In this document: positions 35,470 to 44,447 of the stretch, piece by piece
How positions within the stretch are numbered: position 1 is the first letter of the stretch
Layout: each line of letters starts with the position of its first letter
Assembly: GCA_964611585.1 (NCBI GenBank)
Contig: CAZTAK010000014.1
Span: forward strand, 1-49,210
DNA from: CAZTAK01 sp964611585
Lineage (GTDB): Bacteria > Pseudomonadota > Alphaproteobacteria > SHVP01
Reading direction: 5' to 3'
Length of the DNA: 49,210 bases
Made by a program: the position numbers and the translations under genes
The notes under the pieces: model-generated
What the model was told of the DNA's origin: nothing
The model's input: the letters and a program-made list of their open reading frames with translations, nothing else
Databases searched by the model: none

Positions 35470-35940
35470 TCAGTCCCCGCTGCCTTCGGGGTCGTCCCCG
35501 CTACCCGCGCTGAAGATCAACTGACCGATCAGATTTTCGAGGATTATGGGCGACTGGGTAAAAGTGACCCGGCCGCCGGGCGGGATTACTTCGAAGTCGC
35601 CGCCGGGAATCAGCGCCATGAATTTGCTGCCCAGCAGGCCGTCGCTGATGATCTGCGCAGAAGTATCGACCGGCAGTTCAACCTCTGAATCAATGCTCAT
35701 GTGGACCACCGCAAGAAAGGTCTCGGGATCGAGGCGCTGATCGATGACGGTGCCGATCTTGATTCCGCTCATGCGCACATCGGCGCCAAGCCCAAGGCCG
35801 TCGATGCGGTCGAATTCGGCCGTGATCTCGTAGCCCTGAACGGTGCCGACATTGGCGCTGGAAAAGGCGAACACCAGAAACACCGCCGCCACCACCAGCA
35901 CCACGGCGCCGATGAGCGCTTCGAAAATATTGCCGTTCAT
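35470..35940 (-). CDS. mlaD: MlaD-type MCE domain protein, lipid transport substrate-binding subunit
   Basis: Inner-membrane anchored periplasmic subunit of the Mla phospholipid transporter. 156 residues from the ATG at 35940 (MNGNIFEALIGA); an in-frame TTG 15 bp upstream is possible. One membrane helix (about 6-28), then the MCE domain with EFDRIDGLGLGADVRMSGIK, and the typical TSAQIISDGLLGSKFMALIP before a short acidic tail. The ATPase and permease (MlaF, MlaE) are not in the window, so this is a detached mlaD, usual in Alphaproteobacteria. Confidence 0.9.
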   Translation of the reverse strand: MNGNIFEALIGAVVLVVAAVFLVFAFSSANVGTVQGYEITAEFDRIDGLGLGADVRMSGIKIGTVIDQRLDPETFLAVVHMSIDSEVELPVDTSAQIISDGLLGSKFMALIPGGDFEVIPPGGRVTFTQSPIILENLIGQLIFSAGSGDDPEGSGD

Positions 35941-36045
35941 GTTCTCGTCACCCAATAGCCGGGGCGGATGATCTGGCAGTTCCCGGAGCGAATGATCCGG
36001 CCCCGCTGCCGACCCTGCCCCGCCGGCCGCTCTGGGCCCTCGCGC

Positions 36046-36453
36046 CTATTCCCGACGCCATTCCTCGTAGTCGCCAGTGGTCGCCGCGCGCTCGCCGCCA
36101 GCGGCGATACTGCCCGGAGGGTGATAGGCGGCCGAGGTCCCGGTCCGGTTTGGCTCGTGGGGTTTTTCCCAAGTATAGTCCGCCGCCGGGTCGGTCGGCG
36201 GCACATCGGTGGTGTGCTGGAGCCACGCGTTCCACTCCGGCGGCACCGAAGATGCATCGACCCGGCCTTTGTAGATCACCCAGCGCCTGCGGCGGTTCCA
36301 GTGCGGGCCCTGCTTTTCGGGCCGGCCGCGCTCCTGGTAGTAGCGGTTGCCGAGGGCATCTTCGCCGACCCGCTGCCCCTTGCGCCAAGTAAACAATCGA
36401 GTCGAAAACGTGGCCTTGTCAGACCAACTGAATATCATTGTACCCAGGCTCAT
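36046..36453 (-). CDS. NADH:ubiquinone oxidoreductase NDUFA12 (B17.2) homolog
   Basis: Accessory subunit of respiratory complex I shared by Alphaproteobacteria and mitochondria. 135 residues from MSLGTMIFSWSDKATFSTRL; the open frame extends 156 bp upstream with no conserved sequence. Family motifs are FTWRKGQRVGEDALGNRYYQ, RRRWVIYKGRVDASSVPPEW and WLQHTTDVPP. It stands at the head of the NDUFA12-mlaD-methyltransferase-DUF2155 run and is divergent from nrdJ. Confidence 0.92.
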   Translation of the reverse strand: MSLGTMIFSWSDKATFSTRLFTWRKGQRVGEDALGNRYYQERGRPEKQGPHWNRRRRWVIYKGRVDASSVPPEWNAWLQHTTDVPPTDPAADYTWEKPHEPNRTGTSAAYHPPGSIAAGGERAATTGDYEEWRRE

Positions 36454-36623
36454 GGTCGCTGCTTCGTCCTTTAGTCCGGTCGGCATCACCCCCGCTGGCG
36501 CGGGACTATGGCACCGCCCCGGTATTTCGTCCAGCCGCGCAACCCGCCGCCCGCGGATTGAGACCCGCCGCCCGCGGACAATGGCGGCGCCGATCACAAT
36601 CGACCACATATTGTGTCAATTGT

Positions 36624-36687
36624 TTGACAGCCCCCAGGAGCGTCTATATCTTGTGCCGTTCTGGGCGCGAACCACAATATAGATCAT
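36624..36687 (+). promoter_or_regulatory. nrdJ promoter with tandem NrdR-like boxes
   Basis: TTGACA (36624-36629), 17 bp, TATCTT (36647-36652). Two 16-bp sites resemble the NrdR consensus ACACWATATATWGTGT: CGTCTATATCTTGTGC at 36641-36656 (11/16), covering the -10, and CCACAATATAGATCAT at 36672-36687 (11/16). Their starts are 31 bp apart, three helical turns, the usual spacing of paired NrdR boxes. A third candidate, CGACCACATATTGTGT (36601-36616, 12/16), lies upstream of the -35. Repression of nrdJ by NrdR-ATP/dATP is inferred; nrdR itself is not in the window. Confidence 0.6.
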
Positions 36688-36765
36688 TAATCGGTCGATG
36701 GTTTCGCCCACCTAATGGGACCAGACACAAGGCGGCCGACAGTGCTGCCGGGGACAGGGGGCACG

Positions 36766-39700
36766 ATGCGTATTGCGCGGTATCTTACGGTCGAGGGCTG
36801 CTCACCCTTCGAATCGATTCCGTTCCGCTACACCAACAGTGAAATTCGCAACCCGGACGGCTCGCTCGTCTTCGAGATGAAGCGCGTCGAAGTCCCGGAA
36901 GCCTGGTCGCAGGTGGCAAGCGACATTTTGGCGCAGAAATATTTCCGCAAGGCGGGCGTCGCCGTACGCCTGAAGAAAGTGGAAGAGGAGACGGTGCCGT
37001 CGTGGCTGTGGCGGTCCGTTCCCGACGAGGAGGCGCTGGCGAAACTGCCCGCCGAAGACCGCTACGTCGCCGAATCCAGCGCCAAAAAGGTGTTCCACCG
37101 CCTCGCCGGAACGTGGACGTACTGGGGCTGGAAGGGCGGCTATTTCGACCGCGAAGAAGATGCCCGCGCCTACTACGACGAGATGCAGTTTATGCTGGCG
37201 CGCCAGATGGGCGCGCCCAACTCGCCGCAATGGTTCAACACCGGGCTGCACTGGGCCTACGGCATCGACGGGCCGGCGCAGGGCCATTTCTACGTCGATC
37301 ACGAGAGTGCCGAGGTGCGCCCCTCGGCTGGCGCCTACGAGCGCCCGCAACCGCATGCCTGCTTCATCCAGGGAATCGCGGACGACCTCGTCAACGAGGG
37401 CGGCATCATGGACCTGTGGGTCCGCGAGGCGCGCCTGTTCAAATACGGCTCCGGCACTGGCAGCAATTTCTCCAACCTGCGTGGCGCGGACGAACCGCTG
37501 TCGGGGGGCGGCAAATCGTCGGGATTGATGAGTTTTCTCAAGATCGGCGACCGTGCCGCGGGCGCGATCAAATCCGGCGGCACCACCCGCCGCGCCGCCA
37601 AGATGGTGGTGGTCGACGCCGATCACCCCGATATCGAGGCCTTCATCGACTGGAAGTCCAACGAAGAGCAGAAAGTCGCGGCGCTGGTCGCGGGCTCGAA
37701 GCTTTCGGAAAAGTACCTCAACGCAGTCATCCGGGCTTGTAATTCGGTCGAGGGCGCGGGCCGCTTTACGCCTGCCGACAACCCCGAGCTCAAGAAATCG
37801 ATTCTCGAAGCGCGGCGCGTAATGATTCCGGAAAACTCGATCCAACGCGCCGTCGAGTTCGCTCGCGAGGGGTACACCGAAATTGGGTTTCCGACCTACA
37901 CCACCGACTGGGACGGCGAGGGGTACCTGACCGTATCCGGCCAGAACGCCAACAACACGGTGCGAGTCACAAACGACTTTCTCAACGCCGTGTTCGCCGA
38001 TGGCGACTGGACATTGACGCGCCGCACCGACGGCAAGCCGCACAAGACTCTCAAGGCACGCGAGTTGTGGGACCGTATCGGGCTTGCGGCCTGGGCGTCG
38101 GCCGATCCCGGGCTTCAGTTTCACACCACGATCAACGACTGGCACACCTGCCCGGCAGGTGGCGAAATCCGCGCCTCGAACCCGTGTTCGGAGTACATGT
38201 TCCTCGACGACACGGCCTGCAACCTGGCGTCATTGAACCTGATGGCGTTCCGCGACGAGACCCGGTTGTTCGATATCGAGGCGTTCCGGCACGCGACCCG
38301 GTTGTGGACCTTGGCGCTCGAAATCTCCGTCATGATGGCGCAGTTTCCGTCGGCGCGGATCGCGCAGCTTTCCTACGAATACCGCACGCTCGGCCTCGGC
38401 TACGCCAACATCGGCGGCCTGCTGATGGCTTCGGGAATTTCCTACGACAGCGAGGCGGCGCGGTCGAAATGCGCGGCGATCACGGCGCTGATGACCGGTA
38501 CCGCCTATGCCACCTCCGCCGAAATCGCCGGCGAAATGGGGGCCTTCCCTTGCTTCGGCGATAACCGCGAGGCAATGCTGCGGGTGATTCGTAACCATGC
38601 CCGGGCCGCGCGCGGCGAAACGGCCGGCTATGAAGCATTGTCGGTGCCGCCGCTGCCGCTTGAAGCAGAGACGGTACCCGAGCCGATGCTGGCCGAAGCC
38701 GCGGTCGAGGCGTGGGAGCAGGCGCTGCGGCTGGGCGAGTTGTTCGGCTACCGCAACGCCCAGACCACGGTGATCGCGCCCACCGGAACCATCGGCCTGG
38801 TGATGGATTGCGATACCACCGGAATCGAACCCGATTTCGCCCTCGTCAAGTTCAAGAAGCTGGCCGGCGGGGGATACTTCCGCATCATCAACCGCGCGGT
38901 GCCCGAGGCGCTGAGGACACAGGGCTATGACGAAACGCAAATCGGCGACATCGTTTCCTATGCCACCGGCCACGGAACCCTCGATGGGGCGCCGGACGTT
39001 AATCACGACACCCTCGCCGCGCTTGGTTTCGACAAGTCCGCACTGGATAAACTGGAGGCGGCGCTGGCCAACGCTTTCGACATCAAGTTCGTCTTCAACA
39101 AATGGACATTCGGAGAGGATTTCTGCGTTGACGGCCTGGGGCTCGATCCGGGCGATCTCAACGACCTCGGGTTCGACATGCTGGCGGCGTTGGGATTCTC
39201 TCCGGCCGACATCGAGGCCGCAAATCTCTACTGCTGCGGCGCGATGATGCTCGAAGGCGCTCCCCACCTGAAGGACGAGCACCTGGCGGTGTTCGATTGC
39301 GCGTCGCAATGCGGGCCCAAGGGGGAGCGATTCCTCGCCTGGGACAGCCACATCCGCATCATGGCCGCGGCGCAACCGTTCGTGTCGGGCGCGATTTCGA
39401 AAACGATCAATATGCCGAAATCGGCCTCGATCGAGGATTGCAAAGAAGCCTATGCGTTGTCGTGGCGGCTCGGCCTGAAGGCTAACGCGATCTATCGCGA
39501 TAGTTCGAAGTTGTCGCAGCCGCTATCGGCCATCGTCATTGACGAAAGCGTCGAAGACGAACTTGCTGAAGAATCCCGGCCTGCGGTGCGTGCGAAGGTT
39601 GTCGCGGAATCGCTGGTACGCGATCTCGCAACCGACGTGTTGTCGGGACGCGGCGTCCGGTTCCGGATGCCGCAGCGGCGCAAGGGCTACACCCAGAAGG

Positions 39701-40416
39701 CCGCTGTCGGCGGGCACAAGGTCTACCTGCGGACCGGCGAATACGACGACGGAACACTGGGCGAAATCTTTATCGACATGCACAAGGAAGGCGCCGCCTT
39801 CCGCAGCCTGATGAACAATTTCGCCATCGCCATTTCCATCGGCCTTCAGTACGGCGTGCCGCTGGAGGAATTCGTCGACGCCTATATTTTCACCCGGTTC
39901 GAACCGTCGGGCATGGTCGAGGGCAACGACGCCATCAAGATGTCGACGTCGCTGGTGGATTACGTATTCCGCGAATTGGCGATTTCCTACCTCGGCCGCA
40001 ACGATCTCGCCCACGTCGAACCGGACGACTTGCGCCACGACAGCATGGGGGCGGGCAATGGCGGCGGCGACACGACCGATACCTCCGAGTCCCTTGCCGC
40101 CGTCATGGGCCTTGCCAGCAACGGCTACGTCCGGTCGAACCTCTATATAGTCAATGGCAGTTCCTCGCCGCAGGCGGCGCAGGGTCCTGAGCCGATTGCG
40201 GTCGCGGTCCAATCAGCGCCGGAAGGCGCCAGCACGGCGATTGCCGTCGCGGCGGGTGTGGCCGAGGCGGTCGATGCCAAGCTCGAACCGATCCGCAAGG
40301 CACGAATCAAGGGCTATGAGGGCGATGCGTGTTCCGAGTGCGGAAATTTTACGCTCGTTCGCAACGGAACCTGCCTCAAATGCAATACCTGCGGATCGAC
40401 CAGCGGCTGTTCCTAG
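36766..40416 (+). CDS. nrdJ: Adenosylcobalamin-dependent (class II) ribonucleotide reductase NrdJ
   Basis: Makes deoxynucleotides with B12 instead of an oxygen-dependent radical. 1216 residues from MRIARYLTVEGCSPFESIPF with AGGGGG at 36756-36761; 17 open codons upstream are not used. The N-terminal domain precedes the ten-stranded barrel with the active-site SNPCSEYMFLDDTACNLASL, GLGYANIGGLL and APTGTIGLVMDCDTTGIEPD. The C-terminal region (about 1185-1216) has CSECGNFTLVRNGTCLKCNT ending CGSTSGCS, a zinc-ribbon and redox Cys tail typical of long alphaproteobacterial NrdJ. Monocistronic: its own promoter in front and a strong terminator behind. Confidence 0.96.
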   Translation: MRIARYLTVEGCSPFESIPFRYTNSEIRNPDGSLVFEMKRVEVPEAWSQVASDILAQKYFRKAGVAVRLKKVEEETVPSWLWRSVPDEEALAKLPAEDRYVAESSAKKVFHRLAGTWTYWGWKGGYFDREEDARAYYDEMQFMLARQMGAPNSPQWFNTGLHWAYGIDGPAQGHFYVDHESAEVRPSAGAYERPQPHACFIQGIADDLVNEGGIMDLWVREARLFKYGSGTGSNFSNLRGADEPLSGGGKSSGLMSFLKIGDRAAGAIKSGGTTRRAAKMVVVDADHPDIEAFIDWKSNEEQKVAALVAGSKLSEKYLNAVIRACNSVEGAGRFTPADNPELKKSILEARRVMIPENSIQRAVEFAREGYTEIGFPTYTTDWDGEGYLTVSGQNANNTVRVTNDFLNAVFADGDWTLTRRTDGKPHKTLKARELWDRIGLAAWASADPGLQFHTTINDWHTCPAGGEIRASNPCSEYMFLDDTACNLASLNLMAFRDETRLFDIEAFRHATRLWTLALEISVMMAQFPSARIAQLSYEYRTLGLGYANIGGLLMASGISYDSEAARSKCAAITALMTGTAYATSAEIAGEMGAFPCFGDNREAMLRVIRNHARAARGETAGYEALSVPPLPLEAETVPEPMLAEAAVEAWEQALRLGELFGYRNAQTTVIAPTGTIGLVMDCDTTGIEPDFALVKFKKLAGGGYFRIINRAVPEALRTQGYDETQIGDIVSYATGHGTLDGAPDVNHDTLAALGFDKSALDKLEAALANAFDIKFVFNKWTFGEDFCVDGLGLDPGDLNDLGFDMLAALGFSPADIEAANLYCCGAMMLEGAPHLKDEHLAVFDCASQCGPKGERFLAWDSHIRIMAAAQPFVSGAISKTINMPKSASIEDCKEAYALSWRLGLKANAIYRDSSKLSQPLSAIVIDESVEDELAEESRPAVRAKVVAESLVRDLATDVLSGRGVRFRMPQRRKGYTQKAAVGGHKVYLRTGEYDDGTLGEIFIDMHKEGAAFRSLMNNFAIAISIGLQYGVPLEEFVDAYIFTRFEPSGMVEGNDAIKMSTSLVDYVFRELAISYLGRNDLAHVEPDDLRHDSMGAGNGGGDTTDTSESLAAVMGLASNGYVRSNLYIVNGSSSPQAAQGPEPIAVAVQSAPEGASTAIAVAAGVAEAVDAKLEPIRKARIKGYEGDACSECGNFTLVRNGTCLKCNTCGSTSGCS

Positions 40417-40498
40417 ACGCGTTTCAAGCCCGGTTCAGGTGCGACGAGTGGTTAGTAGGTTGAGTATCGTGTTTTGGAGTTAACCTCTCTTGGTCTCG

Positions 40499-40526
40499 GG
40501 GGCGCGCAGTTAGCGCGCCCCTTTTT
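40499..40526 (+). terminator. Rho-independent terminator after nrdJ
   Basis: Perfect 9-bp GC stem GGGGCGCGC (40499-40507), loop AGTTA, GCGCGCCCC (40513-40521), then TTTTT (40522-40526). It stands 83 bp after the nrdJ stop and is the clearest intrinsic terminator in the window. Confidence 0.93.
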
Positions 40527-40692
40527 CTTGCCCCGATATTTCCGTGTGATAACAGAACCATAACAGACACCGCACGGACCTCGGCGAGGCCCGCCGCGCC
40601 AATTTACAGAACGCCCGCCCTCGACTACCCTCGACCAATTGTGATCTTGACGCTTGGAGGCAGGGGACCCGTAGCATCCCCGGCAATAATAA

Positions 40693-41864
40693 ATGGCCAG
40701 TCCGGATAAACGACCGAAAATCTCGATTCATTCGCCCCAATCGGAGCAAGAGCGGGAACGCGTCTACGGATTCCGCTACCGGACGCTGGTGGAACGGCAG
40801 GGCGGATCGTCCGTTCACGCCGACCATGAAAAAAAGGTAATCAAGGACGATCTTGACGATTCGGCGTTTCATTTGTTCCTGATGGCGAAGGGCGGGGTGG
40901 TGGCATCGGTCCGCGTCAACTCGGCGGCTTTGTCCCAGTTTCCCGAAAAACTCGTCAAGCAATTTCAGTTCGACAAGTTCTCCGAGTTCGGTTCCGGGGC
41001 ACTTTCGATGACGTCGCGGCTGTTCATGGCGGGGGGCTCCATGCAAAGCAAGATGGCCGCCGTCCTCATGGGGGCAGCCTACAAGATCGTCCGCAACAAG
41101 GGTAACCGGTTCGACTTCGCGTCCTGCCCGCCCTCGATGGTGGGCTTGTACGAAATGCTGGGGTACCGCCGCTATGGCCCCAACTTCGAGGACGAGGATG
41201 GCGTCTATCAGGTTCCGCTGTGCCTCGTGACCGAAGACGAGAAATACCTGCGCGATGTGAATTCGCCCTTCGCCCGGCTGTGCGGCGAATTCCTCAATAC
41301 GGTCGAAACCGGACAGTGGTTTCCGCGCGCCTTCCCCGACTTTGCCAGCAAGGCAGGCGACCACACGATGGACGAGGACAAGTTCTGGGAGTTCCTGACC
41401 GAAAAAATGCAGCAAACGCCACTTGAGCGCATGCCGCTGCTCAAGGGGCTGAACTACAACGAAGCCAAGAAGATCCTGCACGCCGGCACCATGCTGGAGT
41501 GCAAGCCCGGCGATCATATCGTGCAGGCGGGTCAGATGGGCCGCGAGATGTTTGTATTGCTTTCGGGCGACGTCGAGGTAAGGCCCACGGCAGCACGGTT
41601 GCGGAATTGAGTTCGGGAGCGATCTTCGGCGAGGCCGCGCTCATCAGCGAAGTCCCGCGCACCGCCAACATCGTCGCCAAGAACGATGTCGAGGTGCTGA
41701 TCGTGACGCAGGAAACCCTCAAGAAAACCATGGCAACGATGCCGGAGATCATGGTGAAGGTAATGTTCAATCTCGCCGCGATCCTGAGCGAGCGCCTTCA
41801 GGAACAGACCGCACTGGTCGCTCGCGAAGACCCCCGGCCGCAAACCAAAGCGCCGGCCAGTTAG
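40693..41864 (+). pseudogene. GNAT/FeeM-like acyltransferase domain fused to a cyclic-nucleotide-binding domain, frameshifted
   Basis: Repaired length about 390 residues. The N-terminal half (1-185) resembles LuxI/FeeM-type N-acyl synthases: VYGFRYRTLVERQG, HLFLMAKGGVVASVRVNS, ALSMTSRLF and PPSMVGLYEMLGYRRYGPNF. The C-terminal half is a CRP-like cNMP domain: KPGDHIVQAGQMGREMFVLL, then the phosphate-binding FGEAALISEVPRTANI with the key Arg. After VLLSGDVEV one base is missing at about 41578-41581; the first frame ends at 41610 while the other reads KAHGSTVAELSSGAIFGE to the TAG at 41862-41864. As written, the cNMP domain is cut in the middle. Mutation or assembly error both fit. Cyclic-nucleotide-gated acyl transfer is inference. 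Confidence 0.72.
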
Positions 41865-42008
41865 AAACTCAGTTCCGGCCTGGGTCGGCCAGAGATTGGG
41901 GCGGCGAGAGATTGGCGCCCCGTTTGCCGGCACCGGTCGAACATAACCCAATCGTTCGATGGGGATGCGGGGCGACCCTGAGGAATCGAAGAATCTAGTG
42001 CCGCACCG

Positions 42009-43493
42009 CTAGTCGGCGCCGGAATCGGATTTGTCCTTTTTCGCTTCCGGAAGCGCCAACCGCAAGTGGAGTTCGCGCAAGTGCCGCGCCGTCACTTCCG
42101 CCGGCGCCCCCATCATCAGGTCTTCGGCGCGCTGGTTCATCGGAAACAGGATCACCTCGCGGATATTGGGTTCGCCCGCCAGCAACATGACGATCCGGTC
42201 GATTCCCGGCGCGATCCCGCCATGCGGCGGCGCCCCGTATTGCAGGGCATGCAGCATGCCGCTGAACTGTCGTTCGACCTCGTCTTTGGCATAACCCGCT
42301 ACCTCAAACGCCTTAACCATGATGTCCGGCCGGTGGTTCCGGATTGCACCGCTCGAAAGTTCGACGCCGTTGCAAACGATGTCGTACTGGTAGCTGACGA
42401 TGTCGAGAGGATCCTGCGAATTCAGGGCCTCGAGCCCGCCCTGCGGCATCGAAAACGGATTGTGGCTGAAGCCGATCTTGCCCTCGGTCTCGTCGAATTC
42501 GAACATCGGAAAATCGGTGATCCAACAGAAGTGAAACGCTTCCGATTCCAGAAGGCCTAGGTTTTCGCCCAGGCGCGTGCGCGCCGCCCCGGCCAGAATC
42601 GCCGCCGCCGGTGCCTTGTCGCAGGCGAAGAATACCGCATCGCCGTCGCCCACCCCGGCAAGTTCCCGGATCGCCCGATGCCGGTCTTCTTCCAGATTCT
42701 TGGCGATCGGCCCCCGCCCCTCGCCTTCCGAAAAAATGATGTAGCCCAGGCCAGGTGCGCCCTCGCCACGCGCCCACTCGTTCATCTTGTCGAAGAAACT
42801 ACGCGGCCGCGATGCCGCGCCGGGAGCCGGTATGGCGCGCACAACCGCGCCGTTCTCGATCGCGTTGGCAAAGATGCCAAATCCGGATTTGGCAAAGGCG
42901 TCGGTCACGTCGTTGATTTCGATGGGGTTGCGCAGATCCGGTTTGTCGGTTCCGTACTTCAGCATCGCGTGAGCATAGGGAATGCGCGGGAACGGTTGCA
43001 GCACCTGACGCTCGGAAAACTCGGAAAATACGCCCGCCAGCACCGGCTCGACGGCTTGAAACACGTCCTCCTGTTCGACGAACGACATTTCGATGTCGAG
43101 TTGATAGAACTCGCCCGGTGAGCGGTCGGCGCGGGCGTCCTCGTCACGAAAACAGGGGGCGATCTGAAAATAGCGGTCGAAGCCCGCGACCATCACCAGT
43201 TGCTTGAACTGCTGCGGCGCCTGCGGCAGGGCATAGAACTTGCCCGGGTGCAGACGGCTGGGAACCAGAAAATCGCGCGCGCCCTCCGGCGAACTGGCGG
43301 TCAGGATCGGGGTCTGGAATTCCATGAATCCCTGCTCGTGCATGCGCCGGCGAATGCTTTCGATGACCTTCGCGCGCAGCACGATGTTCTGGTGCAACTG
43401 TTCGCGGCGCAAATCGAGAAACCGGTACCGGAGCCGGGTTTCCTCGGGATAGACCTGATCGCCGAATACCTGGAGCGGCAGCTCCGCCGCCTC
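42009..43493 (-). CDS. aspS: Aspartyl-tRNA synthetase (partial, 5' end lost in the assembly gap)
   Basis: Class II synthetase, bacterial type with the GAD insertion. About 494 C-terminal residues are present, and the frame stays open up to the Ns at 43494; the N-terminal anticodon-binding OB fold (about 100 residues) is missing. Visible: motif 1 region around FMEFQTPILTASSPEGARDF, motif 2 FRDEDARADRSPGEFYQLDI, the GAD domain, and motif 3 GGIAPGIDRIVMLLAGEPNI. It cannot be told whether it charges only tRNA-Asp or also tRNA-Asn. Divergent from rnd across the gap. Confidence 0.95.
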   Translation of the reverse strand, partial: EAAELPLQVFGDQVYPEETRLRYRFLDLRREQLHQNIVLRAKVIESIRRRMHEQGFMEFQTPILTASSPEGARDFLVPSRLHPGKFYALPQAPQQFKQLVMVAGFDRYFQIAPCFRDEDARADRSPGEFYQLDIEMSFVEQEDVFQAVEPVLAGVFSEFSERQVLQPFPRIPYAHAMLKYGTDKPDLRNPIEINDVTDAFAKSGFGIFANAIENGAVVRAIPAPGAASRPRSFFDKMNEWARGEGAPGLGYIIFSEGEGRGPIAKNLEEDRHRAIRELAGVGDGDAVFFACDKAPAAAILAGAARTRLGENLGLLESEAFHFCWITDFPMFEFDETEGKIGFSHNPFSMPQGGLEALNSQDPLDIVSYQYDIVCNGVELSSGAIRNHRPDIMVKAFEVAGYAKDEVERQFSGMLHALQYGAPPHGGIAPGIDRIVMLLAGEPNIREVILFPMNQRAEDLMMGAPAEVTARHLRELHLRLALPEAKKDKSDSGAD

Positions 43494-43593
43494 NNNNNNN
43501 NNNNNNNNNNNNNNNNNNNNNNNNNNNNNNNNNNNNNNNNNNNNNNNNNNNNNNNNNNNNNNNNNNNNNNNNNNNNNNNNNNNNNNNNNNNNN
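43494..43593. other. Assembly gap (100 N)
   Basis: Exactly 100 unknown bases, the usual placeholder for a gap of unknown length. It removes the 5' ends of both aspS and rnd and their shared divergent promoter region. The true distance is therefore larger: roughly 300 bp of aspS plus 300 bp or so of rnd are missing by family length. Confidence 0.97.
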
Positions 43594-44430
43594 GCGATGG
43601 TGTGCGGCTTTGGCGATTCGGTCGGCTATGAAACCCTGGCCTCGCGCCTGGTGGGTGCACGAATCGACAAGTCCTCGCGCTTCACCGACTGGTCGCGCCG
43701 CCCGCTGAGCGACCGCCAGATCCGCTATGCGCTTGAAGACGTGACGCACCTGCGCACGGCCTACGAAAAATTGTCGCGCCGGCTCCATGAAACCGATCGC
43801 GAAGGCTGGCTCGACGAAGAAATGGCGGTGCTGACCTCGCCTTCGACCTACGAATCCCACCCTGAGCATGCCTGGCGGCGAATCAAGACACGCAATGCCA
43901 AGCCCCGGTTTCTGGCGGTCCTGCGCGAAGTGGCGGCATGGCGCGAAATCGAAGCGCAGACCCGTGACGTGCCGCGGAACTGGATACTGCGGGATGAGGC
44001 CCTTCTTGAGATTACCGCCCAACTGCCGCACACGCCCGAGGAGCTGGCCCGCGTGCGGGGCCTCGGCGCAAAACTCGCCAGCGGCGGACGCGGACGGGCA
44101 TTACTGGAGGCGGTGTTGCGTGGCGAGGCGGTCCCCGAGAATGAACGCCCCAGCCTGCCGCCGAAGAAACCGAAAGCCGCCGGGATCAGGCCCACGGTCG
44201 AACTCCTGCGGGTTCTGCTGCGCCTGCAGTGCGAACGCCACGAAGTCGCGCAACGCCTGGTCGCCAACGTGGATGAACTGGAACAAATCGCCGCCGACGA
44301 CAACGCGCCGGTGCGCGCCTTGAGTGGATGGCGGCGCGAGATCTTCGGCGAGGTGGCCCTCGGCCTCAAGCACGGCAAGATCGGTCTCGTCATCGAAGAC
44401 GGCCACGTCGAAATGATTGAACCGGCCTGA
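43594..44430 (+). CDS. rnd: Ribonuclease D (partial, 5' end lost in the assembly gap)
   Basis: 3'-5' exonuclease for tRNA maturation. 278 residues remain of about 380-390. The DEDD exonuclease domain is missing Exo I and probably Exo II; Exo III is present as YALEDVTHL with Tyr and Asp in the required spacing. Then come the HRDC domains (about 110-185 and 200-265 of the fragment) with VPRNWILRDEALLEITAQLP. Convergent with ppx, stops 17 bp apart. aspS/rnd divergence is a common alphaproteobacterial arrangement. Confidence 0.92.
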   Translation, partial: AMVCGFGDSVGYETLASRLVGARIDKSSRFTDWSRRPLSDRQIRYALEDVTHLRTAYEKLSRRLHETDREGWLDEEMAVLTSPSTYESHPEHAWRRIKTRNAKPRFLAVLREVAAWREIEAQTRDVPRNWILRDEALLEITAQLPHTPEELARVRGLGAKLASGGRGRALLEAVLRGEAVPENERPSLPPKKPKAAGIRPTVELLRVLLRLQCERHEVAQRLVANVDELEQIAADDNAPVRALSGWRREIFGEVALGLKHGKIGLVIEDGHVEMIEPA

Positions 44431-44447
44431 CCGCGGGCCGGTCGGCC

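Noticed and set aside
35948..36388. Second open frame on the minus strand overlapping NDUFA12
   Set aside because: It overlaps the well-supported NDUFA12 coding sequence in another frame and has no family similarity.
36454..36640. Cobalamin riboswitch upstream of nrdJ
   Set aside because: No B12-box-like sequence seen, and the space between the predicted start of transcription and the ATG (about 105 nt) is too short for one.
36802..38145. Long open frame of 447 codons antisense to nrdJ
   Set aside because: A GC-rich shadow frame; its translation is Arg/Val/Ala-rich without family motifs, while nrdJ on the other strand has all expected signatures.
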